Origin: Prosthecobacter sp.
GTDB taxonomy: Bacteria > Verrucomicrobiota > Verrucomicrobiia > Verrucomicrobiales > Verrucomicrobiaceae
Length of the DNA: 46,833 bases
Direction: 5' to 3'
NCBI GenBank assembly: GCA_030827515.1
Contig: JAUREI010000008.1
Span: 1 to 46,833, forward strand
The translations under genes were made by a program, and so were the position numbers. This document shows, piece by piece, positions 30,559 through 41,317 of this stretch. The first letter of the stretch is position 1; each line of letters begins with the position of its first letter. Under the pieces are notes generated by a model. It was not told where the DNA came from. It ran no database searches and saw only the letters and a program-made list of their open reading frames with translations.

Positions 30559-32439
30559 ATGTCCACTGCCAAGAAATCCAGCAACGGGTCGCTCGCCCTG
30601 GCGGCCCTGGGCGTGGTTTTTGGCGACATCGGCACGAGCCCCTTGTATGCCCTGCGCGAATGCCTCGACCATGCCGGCTATGATCCGGCGCACGGCCATG
30701 AGATGGTCTACGGCCCGATTTCACTGATGTTTTGGTCGCTCACGGTCATGGTGGCCATCAAGTACCTGAGCCTGCTTAGCCTGGCGACAGCGCAGGGGGA
30801 GGGCGGCATCTTCGCCCTGCTGTCCCTGCTTCGCTCCAAACAGCAGGCGCTTTCCGCGCGGGGAATGGGCGTCACCATGCTGGTGGTGTTGTTCGGCGCC
30901 TCCCTGTTGTATGGCGACGGCATGATCACGCCGGCCATCTCGGTGCTCTCGGCGGTCGAGGGTCTGGGCCAACTCAATCCTCGCTTTTCCGGCTGGGTGG
31001 TACCGATCGCCGTCGTCATCCTGCTCGGTCTCTTCCTGGTCCAGCGCCATGGCACCGCCCGCATCGGCGTGTTTTTCGGCCCCGTCATGGTCATCTGGTT
31101 CACCGCCCTCGGCGGTCTCGGCCTGTACCGGTTTCTCGAGCATCCCGAAGTGATCACCGCCCTGTCACCGCACTGGGGCTTCGCCTACCTGTTCCACCAC
31201 GGCGCGCATGGTGTCGTCATCATGGGAATGGTGCTGCTCGCGGTGACCGGCTGTGAGGCGCTCTACGCCGACATCGGCCACTTCGGCCGCCAGCCCCTGC
31301 GACGGGCCTGGTTCACCCTGGTCTGGCCGGCCCTGACCCTCAATTACCTGGGCCAGGGCGCGCTGGTGGTGAGCGACCCCACGGCGGTGCAGCACCCGTT
31401 CTTCCGACTGGTGCCGGAAACACTGCTGGTTCCGATGATCCTGCTCGCCACCCTGGCAACCATCATCGCCTCCCAGGCGATGATCACCGGGGTCTTTTCC
31501 CTCACCCAGCAGGCGGTGCAACTCGGTCACCTGCCCCGCCTGCGCATTGTTCACACCAACCCCGACGTGCGCGGCCAGATTTACATGCCGCAGGTGAACT
31601 TCCTGCTGATGGCGGCCTGCATTGCCCTGGTCATCCATTTTGAAAGCTCCAGTGCCCTGGCCTCGGCCTACGGTCTGTCGGTTTCGCTCGACATGCTGCT
31701 GAGCAGCCTGCTGTTCGGCCTGGTGGCGCGGCGCGTTTGGAACTGGCCGGCCTGGAAGGCCCTGCTGCCGGCGGCGCTCTTCGCCATCATCGAGCTCGGC
31801 TTTGTCACCGGCAGCCTGCTGAAGTTTTTCCACGGCGCCTGGTTCCCGCTGGCCGTGGCGGCCGTCATGTGGCTCGTCATGAAAACCTGGACCGACGGCC
31901 GCGCGATTCTCTATCGCGCCATGCTGAAGGGGCGCCTGCCCGTCCAGCACCTCGTCGAGGAAATTCAAAAGGAGCGAATCATCCGCGTGCCGGGGACCGC
32001 AGTTTTCATGTCCGCGAGCGCCGACGGCCTGCCCCTGGCGCTGCTACACCACCTCAAGCACAACAAGGCCCTGCACGAACAGGTCGTGCTGCTGACGGTG
32101 AAGTTCGAGGCCGTGCCGCATGCGGCGGAGGGCGGCCGCCACGAAATCGAGGAGTATCACGACCGCTTCTGGCGCGTTGTCCTGCACTACGGTTTCGCGG
32201 AGTCGCCCGATGTCTTCAACGACCTGTGCGCCGCACTGGATTCCTGTATCCGCCTGAAGCGCGGCGGCATCACCTTCTACCAGAGCCGTGAAGTCCTGCT
32301 GACCAGCGGCAACGGGCGCATGGCACGCTGGCGCAAGAAGCTCTTTGTCATGCTCTCGCGCCTTTCGCGCCCGGCGACCGGTTACTTTGACCTGCCGCCG
32401 CGGCAGGTCTGCGAACTCGGCATCCAACTCGAGCTGTAA
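30559..32439 (+). CDS. kup: Kup-family potassium uptake permease
   Basis: LAALGVVFGDIGTSPLYALRECL, GEGGIFALLSLL, LLYGDGMITPAISVLSAVEGL, ALYADIGHFGR. Confidence 0.96.
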   Translation: MSTAKKSSNGSLALAALGVVFGDIGTSPLYALRECLDHAGYDPAHGHEMVYGPISLMFWSLTVMVAIKYLSLLSLATAQGEGGIFALLSLLRSKQQALSARGMGVTMLVVLFGASLLYGDGMITPAISVLSAVEGLGQLNPRFSGWVVPIAVVILLGLFLVQRHGTARIGVFFGPVMVIWFTALGGLGLYRFLEHPEVITALSPHWGFAYLFHHGAHGVVIMGMVLLAVTGCEALYADIGHFGRQPLRRAWFTLVWPALTLNYLGQGALVVSDPTAVQHPFFRLVPETLLVPMILLATLATIIASQAMITGVFSLTQQAVQLGHLPRLRIVHTNPDVRGQIYMPQVNFLLMAACIALVIHFESSSALASAYGLSVSLDMLLSSLLFGLVARRVWNWPAWKALLPAALFAIIELGFVTGSLLKFFHGAWFPLAVAAVMWLVMKTWTDGRAILYRAMLKGRLPVQHLVEEIQKERIIRVPGTAVFMSASADGLPLALLHHLKHNKALHEQVVLLTVKFEAVPHAAEGGRHEIEEYHDRFWRVVLHYGFAESPDVFNDLCAALDSCIRLKRGGITFYQSREVLLTSGNGRMARWRKKLFVMLSRLSRPATGYFDLPPRQVCELGIQLEL

Positions 32440-33172
32440 GCCTCACAGCGGGGCGCAGCACGATGATCTCGCCAAGCATCTGCTCCTGCTCCACCTGCAG
32501 GTGGTTGAGCTTCATCAGCTCGAGCATGGCCAGGAAGGTGACAATCACCTCGACCCGGCTGGCAGCGTCGCTGAACAGCGACTCGAAGCGGACGCGCCCG
32601 CCGACCGGAATCGCCTCGAGCAGGTGCTCGATCTTGTCGGCGACGGTGAAGCGGTCACTGACAATTTCCCGGATGTCCGTCGTGTTCTCAAAGCGCTTGA
32701 GTACGCGCTGAAAGGCGCGGATGAGGTCAAAGATGCCCACCTGTCCGATGCTCGGCTCCACGGGAGCCTCGAGATCGGGCAGTTCCGGGTTCGTGGCAAA
32801 AAACTCGTCCGCCTTGGCCTCCTGCGTGCCGAGGAACTGGGCGGCATCCTTGAACTTCTTGTACTCAACGAGCTGGCGGATCAGTTCCCAGCGCGGATCT
32901 TCCTCGTCGGCATCCTCCTCCGGCGGTTGCTGGGCCTGCGGGAGCAACTCGCGGCTCTTGATGTACATGAGGTTGGCAGCCATGACGATGAACTCGCTGG
33001 CCAGCTCAACATTGAGCATTTTGAAGGTGTCGATGTACTCGAGATACTGCCGTGTGATGCGTTCCAGCGAAACGTCGTAGATGTCGATCTCATCCTTCTT
33101 GATGAGGTACAGCAGCAGGTCGAGGGGGCCCTCGAAAATTTCCAGTTTGACCTTGTAGTCCTTGTCTTCCAC
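32348..33172 (-). CDS. scpA: Segregation and condensation protein A
   Basis: YKVKLEIFEGPLDLLLYLIKKDEIDIYDV, IVTFLAMLELMKLNHLQVEQEQMLGEI; probable GTG start at 33172; unusual C-terminal tail overlapping kup. Confidence 0.9.
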   Translation of the reverse strand: MEDKDYKVKLEIFEGPLDLLLYLIKKDEIDIYDVSLERITRQYLEYIDTFKMLNVELASEFIVMAANLMYIKSRELLPQAQQPPEEDADEEDPRWELIRQLVEYKKFKDAAQFLGTQEAKADEFFATNPELPDLEAPVEPSIGQVGIFDLIRAFQRVLKRFENTTDIREIVSDRFTVADKIEHLLEAIPVGGRVRFESLFSDAASRVEVIVTFLAMLELMKLNHLQVEQEQMLGEIIVLRPAVRLTARVGCRVRRPAAAAGQSNRSPGAKGARA

Positions 33173-33287
33173 ACGCCGAGATAAGCGCGGGCGTGCATGC
33201 GTGCCAGAGGAAAATGACCGTCGCCTTGCGCCCGGAGGGAAATTCCGGCATTTGCCCCGCGCCTCTCCCGCGCTATGGAACCGGCGC

Positions 33288-34511
33288 ATGCCGCCGCCGC
33301 GCCGATTCAATCCCCACCCCTTCGCCTACCACCAGGAACTGGAACTTCGCATCGACACCCTGAGCAACGAGGGCCGGGGTGTCGCGCGGCTGGATGGCTG
33401 GGTCGTGTTCATTTCGTTTGCCCTGCCCGGTGAACACGTGCGTGCACGCGTGTTTCGCAACCACAAGAACTACAGCGAGGCCGACCTTGTCGAAGTGCTG
33501 GAAGCCTCGCCAGACCGCGTGCAACCCGTCTGCGGTGTCTTCGGCCAGTGCGGGGGCTGCCAGTACCAGCACCTCGCCTACGAGCGCCAGTTGGAGTGGA
33601 AGCGCCGCCAGGTCGAGGAACTGCTCTGGCACATGGCGCGCCTGAAGCATCCCGTGCTGCCGGTCGTCGCCTCGCCCCGGCAATACGGCTACCGCTCCAA
33701 GATCACCCCGCACTTCCAGAAACCCAAGGGGGGCGAAATCGGCGCCATCGGCTTCCTGCGCGCCGGCACGCGCAACGCCATGGTCGACGTGGCGCAGTGT
33801 CCCATCGCCATGACGGAGCTGAACGCCGCCCTTGCCAGCGCCCGCGACGCCGCCCGCGCGGCTCCGGAGACCTTCAAGAACGGCGCCACCCTGCTGCTTC
33901 GTGCCGCCGCCAACGGCGTGCTCACCCGCTCCGACGCGACCGCCATCGAAGAGGTCAACGGCGTGCGTTTTGAGTTCCAGGCCGGTGACTTTTTCCAGAA
34001 CAACCCCTTCATCCTCCCTGAGTTTGTCGCCCACGCGGTGCGCGAGGCGCGCGAGGAGGGCGGCGCCCGCTGCCTGCTCGACGCCTACTGCGGCAGCGGC
34101 CTGTTCGGCCTGAGTGCCGCGCGTGAGTTTGAAGAGGTGCTCGGCGTCGAAATCTCCGAAAGCGCGGTGCGCAAGGCCGCTCACAACGCCGATCTCAACG
34201 GCTTCACCAATTGCCGTTTCATGGCCGCCGATGCCGGGGCCATCTTCGACTCGGTGCCACGCCCGGGCTCCGAGACGGTGGTTCTGGTCGACCCTCCGCG
34301 CGCCGGCTGCAGCGAGAACTTCCTCGACCAGCTTTTCGTCTTTGCCCCCCGGCGTGTCGTTTACATCTCCTGCAACCCCGCAACGCAGATGCGCGACCTT
34401 GCGCGCTTCACCGCCGCCGGCTTCCATCTGCGTAAAGTGCAGCCCTTCGACCTCTTTCCGCAGACAAGGCACCTGGAGTGCGTGATGACCCTGCAGGGTC
34501 CCGACGCCTGA
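33288..34511 (+). CDS. TrmA/RumA-type 23S rRNA (uracil-5-)-methyltransferase
   Basis: TRAM-like N terminus, VCGVFGQCGGCQYQHL Fe-S motif, LLDAYCGSGLFGLSAA, VLVDPPRAGCSENFLDQL, VYISCNPATQMRDL. Confidence 0.92.
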   Translation: MPPPRRFNPHPFAYHQELELRIDTLSNEGRGVARLDGWVVFISFALPGEHVRARVFRNHKNYSEADLVEVLEASPDRVQPVCGVFGQCGGCQYQHLAYERQLEWKRRQVEELLWHMARLKHPVLPVVASPRQYGYRSKITPHFQKPKGGEIGAIGFLRAGTRNAMVDVAQCPIAMTELNAALASARDAARAAPETFKNGATLLLRAAANGVLTRSDATAIEEVNGVRFEFQAGDFFQNNPFILPEFVAHAVREAREEGGARCLLDAYCGSGLFGLSAAREFEEVLGVEISESAVRKAAHNADLNGFTNCRFMAADAGAIFDSVPRPGSETVVLVDPPRAGCSENFLDQLFVFAPRRVVYISCNPATQMRDLARFTAAGFHLRKVQPFDLFPQTRHLECVMTLQGPDA

Positions 34512-34517
34512 ACCGCC

Positions 34518-36416
34518 TCACTTTTGCTTTGGCCTGCGCTTCGCCTTGGCGGGTGCATCGACGCCGGCCCCGGGCACGATGTTGGCGACCAGACGCGGCA
34601 CATAGCTGTTGTAACGACCGTCGGGCGATTCCCCCGCGGTACTCATGGACGCAATCGCCTCGTGCAGCGGCTTGCCGCGCTCGCCGAGCGCCTCAATGGC
34701 GGCGAGGGCAGGCATGGCGGTGAGCACCCCTTTGTCCTGCGGGGAAGCCAGCGCGGCCAGGGCGTCGAGGGCGGCCTGCAGGTCGTCCCCGCCGCCGTGC
34801 AGACCGAGACTCTGGGCCACCGTGATGCGCACGTCGGCCGAGTCGTCGCCGAGGGCGGCACGCAGGGAGGATGCCTGTTCGTGAGCGGCGGATTCGCCGC
34901 GCATGAGCAGTCCGAGGGCGCCCCAGTGGCGCACGGCGCTGTCGGGATCCTCGCGCAGCAGGCGGGCCAACTCCGGGCTGGCGGTGGAGTCCAGCCCGGA
35001 GGCCAGTTCGGCCGCAGCCAGAATCTTTGCCAGTGGGTAACGGGCCTCGTCGCGCGCCGTCGCATAGGGGGTCGAACCCTCGGCGCGAACATGGATCTCG
35101 CGTTCCGGAAGGAAGCAGATGTCGCGCACCTCCAGCACATGGGCGCGCTGGGCCGCGCGCATCTTCTCCAGCACGGCCCGGTGCTCGGGCGACTGCGCCA
35201 GGTTGCGCACCTCATCGGGATCATTTTCGAGGTCGTAGAGTTCCTCGACATCCTTGGGGTTGCGCCAGAATCGCGACTGCGCCTCGTTGGTGCGCCCCTG
35301 CACAAACAGGTCGTGCCAGACACGCGTGGTCGGCGTTTCAAACTGGTAGGCCACGCGCTGGGCCTGCGAGACGTGCGGATAATAATTGCGAAGGTAAACG
35401 TAGCGACCGTCGGTGACGCTGCGCACGAGGTCCATGCGCTCGTCCATGCGGCCGCGCTCGCCAAAGATGAACTTCGGCGCTTCAACCTGGTGCACGCCGG
35501 CGAAGGCGCGCCCCTGCATCCACTCCGGCGGCTTGACACCGGCCAGGCTGAGCACGGTGGGGGCAAGGTCGACAAAGCTGATCAGGCGGTCCGAGGCACC
35601 GCCGGGCTGATACTCCTTCGGCGCAAGGTGTCGCCACTTCTCCGGGAAGTAGACCACAAAGGGCACGTGCAGGCCGGTGTTCGAGGGCCAGCGCTTGCCG
35701 CGCGGCATGCCGCTGCCGTGGTCGGCATAATAAAAGACAATGGTGTCATCCACCAGCCCGGCGGCCTCCAGTTCGCGCAACCGGCGACCGGCATCCGCAT
35801 CCGCCTCACTGACCTTGTCATAGTACTGAGCCCAGTCCTGGCGAACCTCGGGCGTGTCGGGATGATAGGCGGGCACGCGCACGTCCTCCGGCCGGGTGAT
35901 CTGCACGTGCGGCCGCGTGCGGATTTGGCTTTCGTGGCTCTTGGTCGAGTTGAAGATGGCGAAGAAGGACCGACCCTCCGGTCGTTTCTGCCAGTGCGCC
36001 TGCCCCGAGGACTCGTCCCAGACCTGGCCCGGCTCGCGCAGGTTGTAGTCGGTCTTGCTGTTGTTCGTGCAGTAGTAACCCGCCTCGCGAAGGAACTGCG
36101 GGTACATCTTGAAGCTCTCGGGCAGCGACACCATTGAGCGCATGTGCAGGCCGCCGCTGCTGGAGGGATAGAGGCCCGAAATGATCGCCGTGCGCGCCGG
36201 GGCACAGACCGGCGCCACCGACCAGGCGTGGCGGAAGATCATGCCCTTGGCCGCCAGGGCGTCGACGTTCGGCGTGCGCGCCAGCTTGTCGCCGTAGCAG
36301 CCCATGTTCGGGCTGTGGTCTTCGCTGGTCAGCCACAGGATGTTGGGGCGCGCCTCCTCCGCACGGGAGGTCGGCAGCAGCGCAAATGAGGCGAGGGCGA
36401 GGATCAGCTTCTTCAT
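34518..36416 (-). CDS. Sulfatase with C-terminal HEAT-like repeats
   Basis: Signal peptide, RPNILWLTSEDHSPNMGCYG, CAPARTAIISG (C-x-P-x-R), YADHGSGMPRGKRW; C-terminal Ala/Leu-rich helical repeats. Confidence 0.92.
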   Translation of the reverse strand: MKKLILALASFALLPTSRAEEARPNILWLTSEDHSPNMGCYGDKLARTPNVDALAAKGMIFRHAWSVAPVCAPARTAIISGLYPSSSGGLHMRSMVSLPESFKMYPQFLREAGYYCTNNSKTDYNLREPGQVWDESSGQAHWQKRPEGRSFFAIFNSTKSHESQIRTRPHVQITRPEDVRVPAYHPDTPEVRQDWAQYYDKVSEADADAGRRLRELEAAGLVDDTIVFYYADHGSGMPRGKRWPSNTGLHVPFVVYFPEKWRHLAPKEYQPGGASDRLISFVDLAPTVLSLAGVKPPEWMQGRAFAGVHQVEAPKFIFGERGRMDERMDLVRSVTDGRYVYLRNYYPHVSQAQRVAYQFETPTTRVWHDLFVQGRTNEAQSRFWRNPKDVEELYDLENDPDEVRNLAQSPEHRAVLEKMRAAQRAHVLEVRDICFLPEREIHVRAEGSTPYATARDEARYPLAKILAAAELASGLDSTASPELARLLREDPDSAVRHWGALGLLMRGESAAHEQASSLRAALGDDSADVRITVAQSLGLHGGGDDLQAALDALAALASPQDKGVLTAMPALAAIEALGERGKPLHEAIASMSTAGESPDGRYNSYVPRLVANIVPGAGVDAPAKAKRRPKQK

Positions 36417-36479
36417 GGCGGGAGGGGAAAACGCGGCGCGCGGTCGCGGATTTCAACAAACACCTCCAAGGCGGGGCTT

Positions 36480-38606
36480 TCAGCCACGGGCGATGCGCTG
36501 CTGCAGCAGCACCTCGAAGAACAGCAGGGCCAGTAGGGCCAGCAGCAGCGGCTGCCAGAACTCGCTGCCAAAGCGACGGGTGCGGTCGAGCTTGCGCCAG
36601 GCATCCAGCGACTCCACGAAGGCCGCCTGATGGCGTTCGGCGAGCCGACGCACGCCTTCGGCCGGCAGCGGGGTCACCTCCGACTCGGCGGCATCCAGAT
36701 TGATGGCAAACAGCCGTGTGCGCCCGGCGGCGGAGAGTTGATAGATGCCGGGAGCCCTCAGCGGTGACGTCTCGAGCAGGGCGACCCCGCCTTCGAGGCG
36801 CGGCTGCAGCGTTTGCATCTGCCCGGTGGGATCCCGCAGTTCATGGGCGGTGCCCGCCGCCGCGGGGTCCAACACCAGCCGGAGCGGCGAGCCGGCAGTC
36901 GACCAGGCGGCGCCTGCATCCTGGGAGGCCAGATGCGCGGCAAGGCGCTGCATGAGAGGCACATAAAAAGGCTGCAGGGGCAGGTTTGCCCATTCGGCAT
37001 CGGCCGTTGCGGCGAAGGCCATGACGCGGCCCCGGCCAACGGCTTTTTCCAGCAGCAACGGCACGCCGCGATCAAGCTGCAGCACCGGCTTGACGCCCTC
37101 GGCGGCACCAAACTCAAACCACGACTGAAATTCCGCGTCCTGCAGGCGGCCGCCATGCGCGTCGTTGAAGTAGAGCACGGCGGGATGGGTCAGACGCTGC
37201 TGCAGAATGCGCGCCGGCGCACCGCGGGCGCGCTGAAGCCCGGCGATCGGCGCGGGAAAAAGGCCCTCACCCTTGCGATGGAACTCGCGGGTATACCATT
37301 CAAGATCGCAGTGCGGACCGGCAAAGACAATCAGACCGCCGCCGGCGCGCACGAACTTGTCGAGGTCGGCCAGACGATTGCCCTGCAGGCGCTCAACATC
37401 GGCGAGAATCACCACCTCCTTGCCGCGCAAATCCTCCTCGCGGAAGCGGCGCGCCTCGACCTTGGTCGCGCGCACCAGATCCTTGAGGCTCGCACTGGCC
37501 GACTCATAGGGTGCGAGTGCCAGTTCAAGAAAATCGGCGGCACCCCCCAGTGGGGTGGCGCTTGGATCGCCGTCGACCAGCAGGACGTTGAGCTGGTCGC
37601 GCACCTGCACCACGCAGTAGAAGGCATTGTCCTCCGGAAAGCTGTCGCCCTCCAGCCGTACCGCCAGGGAATGCTCGCCGGTGCGGTCAAAGGCGTGGTT
37701 GAAGTGGACAACGGACTCGCCCTGCGCCGGCAGAGAGACGCGCGTGCTGCGCAGCCGTGCGCCGTCGGCTTCGAGGTGGACCACGACATCCTGCATGGGC
37801 TTCAACCCATGGTTGCGCAGTCGCGCACGCAGTCCCACCGGCTGCCCCTCGGCAAGCACCTGGGCGGAGAGATCGGCAGCCGCGATGCTGAGGTTTTCCG
37901 CGCTGTCGCCGGCCAGCCGGTAAAAGGTGACCTGCGGCGCCGGCTCCTGCTTGAGCAGTGCCTCCAGCGCGGGCAGCGCGGCACCGTCGGCCGCCGCCTG
38001 CCAGTCACCGGCTTGGAAGTCGGACAGCACCGCGACCTCCCGCGCGGCATTCTGCGAACGGGCGAGTGCCGCGGTGGCGGCCTGCAGGGCATCGTTGACG
38101 CGCACCGGCCCGGCCAAGCCGGACAGACCGGGCAGGCGTTCCGTGATCTCCTCCGGAACCGTTGTCGGCCCGTCAAGCAGGGGCGACGGAACCCCGCCGG
38201 CCAGCAGAACCTGCGTGTCGGAGCCCCCCGGCAACTCGGCCAGGATCTGCGCCAGGTCCTGGCGAGCACGCTCGGCCGGCGTCCCGCCGGCGGCGGGGGC
38301 GCGCATCGAGAAAGAATCGTCGAGCAGAACCACCAGCGAGGTCTTGCCGAGCCCCAGCGAACGCAGGGCGGTCAGCACCGGCCGCGCCAGGCAGAGGGCG
38401 AGCACGATGGGAATGGCGATGCGCACGGCCAGCAGCAGCCACTGCTCCACCTTCATCCGGCGCTTGCGCTGGCGAATCACCTCGTGGAGCAGATGCATCG
38501 CCCCCCAGCGAACGGTGACGACCCGCCGCCGGTTGAACAGGTGGATGAGCAGCGGGATCAGGAAGGCCGAGGCACCCGCAAGCAGAATGGCGTTCAGGAA
38601 AGTCAT
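36480..38606 (-). CDS. BatA/VWA-domain membrane protein
   Basis: MTFLNAILLAGASAFLIPLLIHLFNRRR, LVVLLDDSFSMRA VWA start; overlaps the DUF58 gene by 4 nt; C-terminal TM. Confidence 0.88.
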   Translation of the reverse strand: MTFLNAILLAGASAFLIPLLIHLFNRRRVVTVRWGAMHLLHEVIRQRKRRMKVEQWLLLAVRIAIPIVLALCLARPVLTALRSLGLGKTSLVVLLDDSFSMRAPAAGGTPAERARQDLAQILAELPGGSDTQVLLAGGVPSPLLDGPTTVPEEITERLPGLSGLAGPVRVNDALQAATAALARSQNAAREVAVLSDFQAGDWQAAADGAALPALEALLKQEPAPQVTFYRLAGDSAENLSIAAADLSAQVLAEGQPVGLRARLRNHGLKPMQDVVVHLEADGARLRSTRVSLPAQGESVVHFNHAFDRTGEHSLAVRLEGDSFPEDNAFYCVVQVRDQLNVLLVDGDPSATPLGGAADFLELALAPYESASASLKDLVRATKVEARRFREEDLRGKEVVILADVERLQGNRLADLDKFVRAGGGLIVFAGPHCDLEWYTREFHRKGEGLFPAPIAGLQRARGAPARILQQRLTHPAVLYFNDAHGGRLQDAEFQSWFEFGAAEGVKPVLQLDRGVPLLLEKAVGRGRVMAFAATADAEWANLPLQPFYVPLMQRLAAHLASQDAGAAWSTAGSPLRLVLDPAAAGTAHELRDPTGQMQTLQPRLEGGVALLETSPLRAPGIYQLSAAGRTRLFAINLDAAESEVTPLPAEGVRRLAERHQAAFVESLDAWRKLDRTRRFGSEFWQPLLLALLALLFFEVLLQQRIARG

Positions 38607-39496
38607 CGCATTCTCAACGCCAGGTAACTGCGCAGCGCGGCGGCGTGCGACTCATCGGTCGGCAATGAAAGGTAGTCGACCTGGTGCCGCCGAAAGCCCT
38701 CCTTGAGCTGTTCCTGAAAGTGTCGCTGCACCTCCAGGTAGCGCAGGCGCACCGCGGCCGGATCGAGCAGGAGGATGTCCTCGTTGTTCTCCAGGTTTTC
38801 AAAGCGCGCCCACTGACCGAACGGAAAATCGATCTCGTCACGGTCCCAGAGCTGGATCGCGATGATCTCATGGCCCTGGCGGCGCAACACGCCGATCGCC
38901 TTGTGGATCGCAGCCGGGTCATCGAAGAAGTCGCTGATCAAGATGACCAGCCCGCGGCGGCGCAGCCGCGAGGCGAGCGACTCGAGCACCGGGGCCAGCG
39001 CCGTGTCGCGCCCCGGCTCGGTCCGGATCATCGTGTCGAGCAAATGATGCAGGTGAGTGATGCGCGTGCGGTTGGGGATGAATTCGCGCACCTTGGTGTC
39101 GAAGGTGATCAGGCCAACCGCGTCCTGCTGGCTCATCAGCAGGTAAGCCATGGCCGAGGCGAGCTTGCGGGCATAGTCGAACTTCAGGACACCACCGCGG
39201 CCGCGGTAGCCCATGCTGCCGCTGGCATCAAGAACCAGGGTCGCCCGCAGGTTGGTCTCCTCGTCGTATTCACGGATGTAAAAGCGGTCGGCCCTGCCGA
39301 AAATCTTCCAATCGATTCGGCGGATGTCGTCGCCCTGCACATACGGCCGGTGCTGGCGAAACTCGACGCTGAAACCCTTGTGCGGCGAAGCGTGCTGGCC
39401 GGTCGTGAACCCCTCGACCACCGTGCGCGCAAACAGCTGCAGATTCTGCAGGCTGGTGATGTCTTCGGCGTGGAGGATGTCGGAGAGGGAGGCCAC
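38603..39496 (-). CDS. DUF58 domain-containing protein
   Basis: GFSVEFRQHRPYVQGDDIRRIDWKIFGRADRFYIREYDEETN; VLDASGSMGYRG; GTG start. Confidence 0.92.
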   Translation of the reverse strand: MASLSDILHAEDITSLQNLQLFARTVVEGFTTGQHASPHKGFSVEFRQHRPYVQGDDIRRIDWKIFGRADRFYIREYDEETNLRATLVLDASGSMGYRGRGGVLKFDYARKLASAMAYLLMSQQDAVGLITFDTKVREFIPNRTRITHLHHLLDTMIRTEPGRDTALAPVLESLASRLRRRGLVILISDFFDDPAAIHKAIGVLRRQGHEIIAIQLWDRDEIDFPFGQWARFENLENNEDILLLDPAAVRLRYLEVQRHFQEQLKEGFRRHQVDYLSLPTDESHAAALRSYLALRMR

Positions 39497-40036
39497 GGGG
39501 CGGGAGTGTTTAGTGTCAGAGGGTCGGAGGGTCGGAATCGGGCAGGAAAAACTCGGGGGAGGGTTCGCTGAGCTTGGGAGTGGCGCCGCAGAACTCGTCC
39601 GCGTGTTGGATCATGGTCTGAAACATGCAGCCTATTTGCAGGGACATTTGAAACAGCAACCGAGACTTATCAGGGGGCAGACAACCGTTGTCCACGGCAC
39701 AGATGATCCAGTGCTGGGTTTCGTTGTTTCGCCCAGAGCATCGGTCAGTTTGCTCTCAAAGTGCCGGATGTAGTGACGCTTGCCCCATGCCTCGGCGATC
39801 TGAGCCCCAACGGAGCGCGACGCACGCCGTAGTTGATCCGTGAGAGAGTATTTTTCATCCGCCGGAAAGTTTTTCGAGAGTTCGAAAAGCTGCTGCTGAA
39901 GTTCACGAGCCCGTTCATAGCCACCAAGCTCCCAGTAGGCCTTGGCTAACGGCAACTTGTCTCCCTCCTTCATGCAGATCTTTTCCCCGCGTCTCCACCA
40001 AACACTAAATATTAAACACTTAACACTCCCCGCCCC
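39497..40036. mobile_element. Candidate ~540-bp cassette bounded by imperfect ~20-bp inverted repeats, carrying an S23/four-helix-bundle gene
   Basis: ggggcgggagtgtttagtgt (39497-39516) vs acacttaacactccccgcccc (40016-40036): reverse complements except one substitution and one 1-nt indel; fills the whole gap between moxR stop and DUF58 start. Confidence 0.45.
39516..39973 (-). pseudogene. Four-helix-bundle protein (23S rRNA IVS / S23 family), single frameshift
   Basis: Frame 1 ELSKNFPADEKYSLTDQLRRASRSVGAQIAEAWGKRHYIRHFESKLTDALGET continues in another frame as ETQHWIICAVDNGCLPPDKSRLLFQMSLQIGCMFQTMIQHADEFCGATPKLSEPSPEFFLPDSDPPTL-stop. Confidence 0.8.
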
Positions 40037-40037
40037 C

Positions 40038-41039
<1,002 letters not shown>

Positions 41040-41317
41040 GGGGGGGAGGGTCTAGTGGAGACGAAGCCCTGCCGGGATTTCTTTCCCCAAGGCGGGCAGC
41101 CCGACCATGGCGGGCGGGCAGGACCTGTCATTTGAAAAAGCGGGTTGCCTTCCGTCTTGCGAAGGAAATCCCCTGCGCCAATCATCGCAAATAGTGACCC
41201 TCTTCATGTCCGCTTCACCTTGGCCGTGCCAGACTGAAACCCGTTCATCAGCCAAAAACATCATCGCCAGCGTCCATCTTCTCGGATAAATTGGCCGTTA
41301 ATTTCGTCCAACCCCAC

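Noticed and set aside
39632-39973. Programmed frameshifting in the four-helix-bundle gene
   Set aside because: No slippery heptamer or downstream pseudoknot visible; a one-base deletion or sequencing error is simpler.
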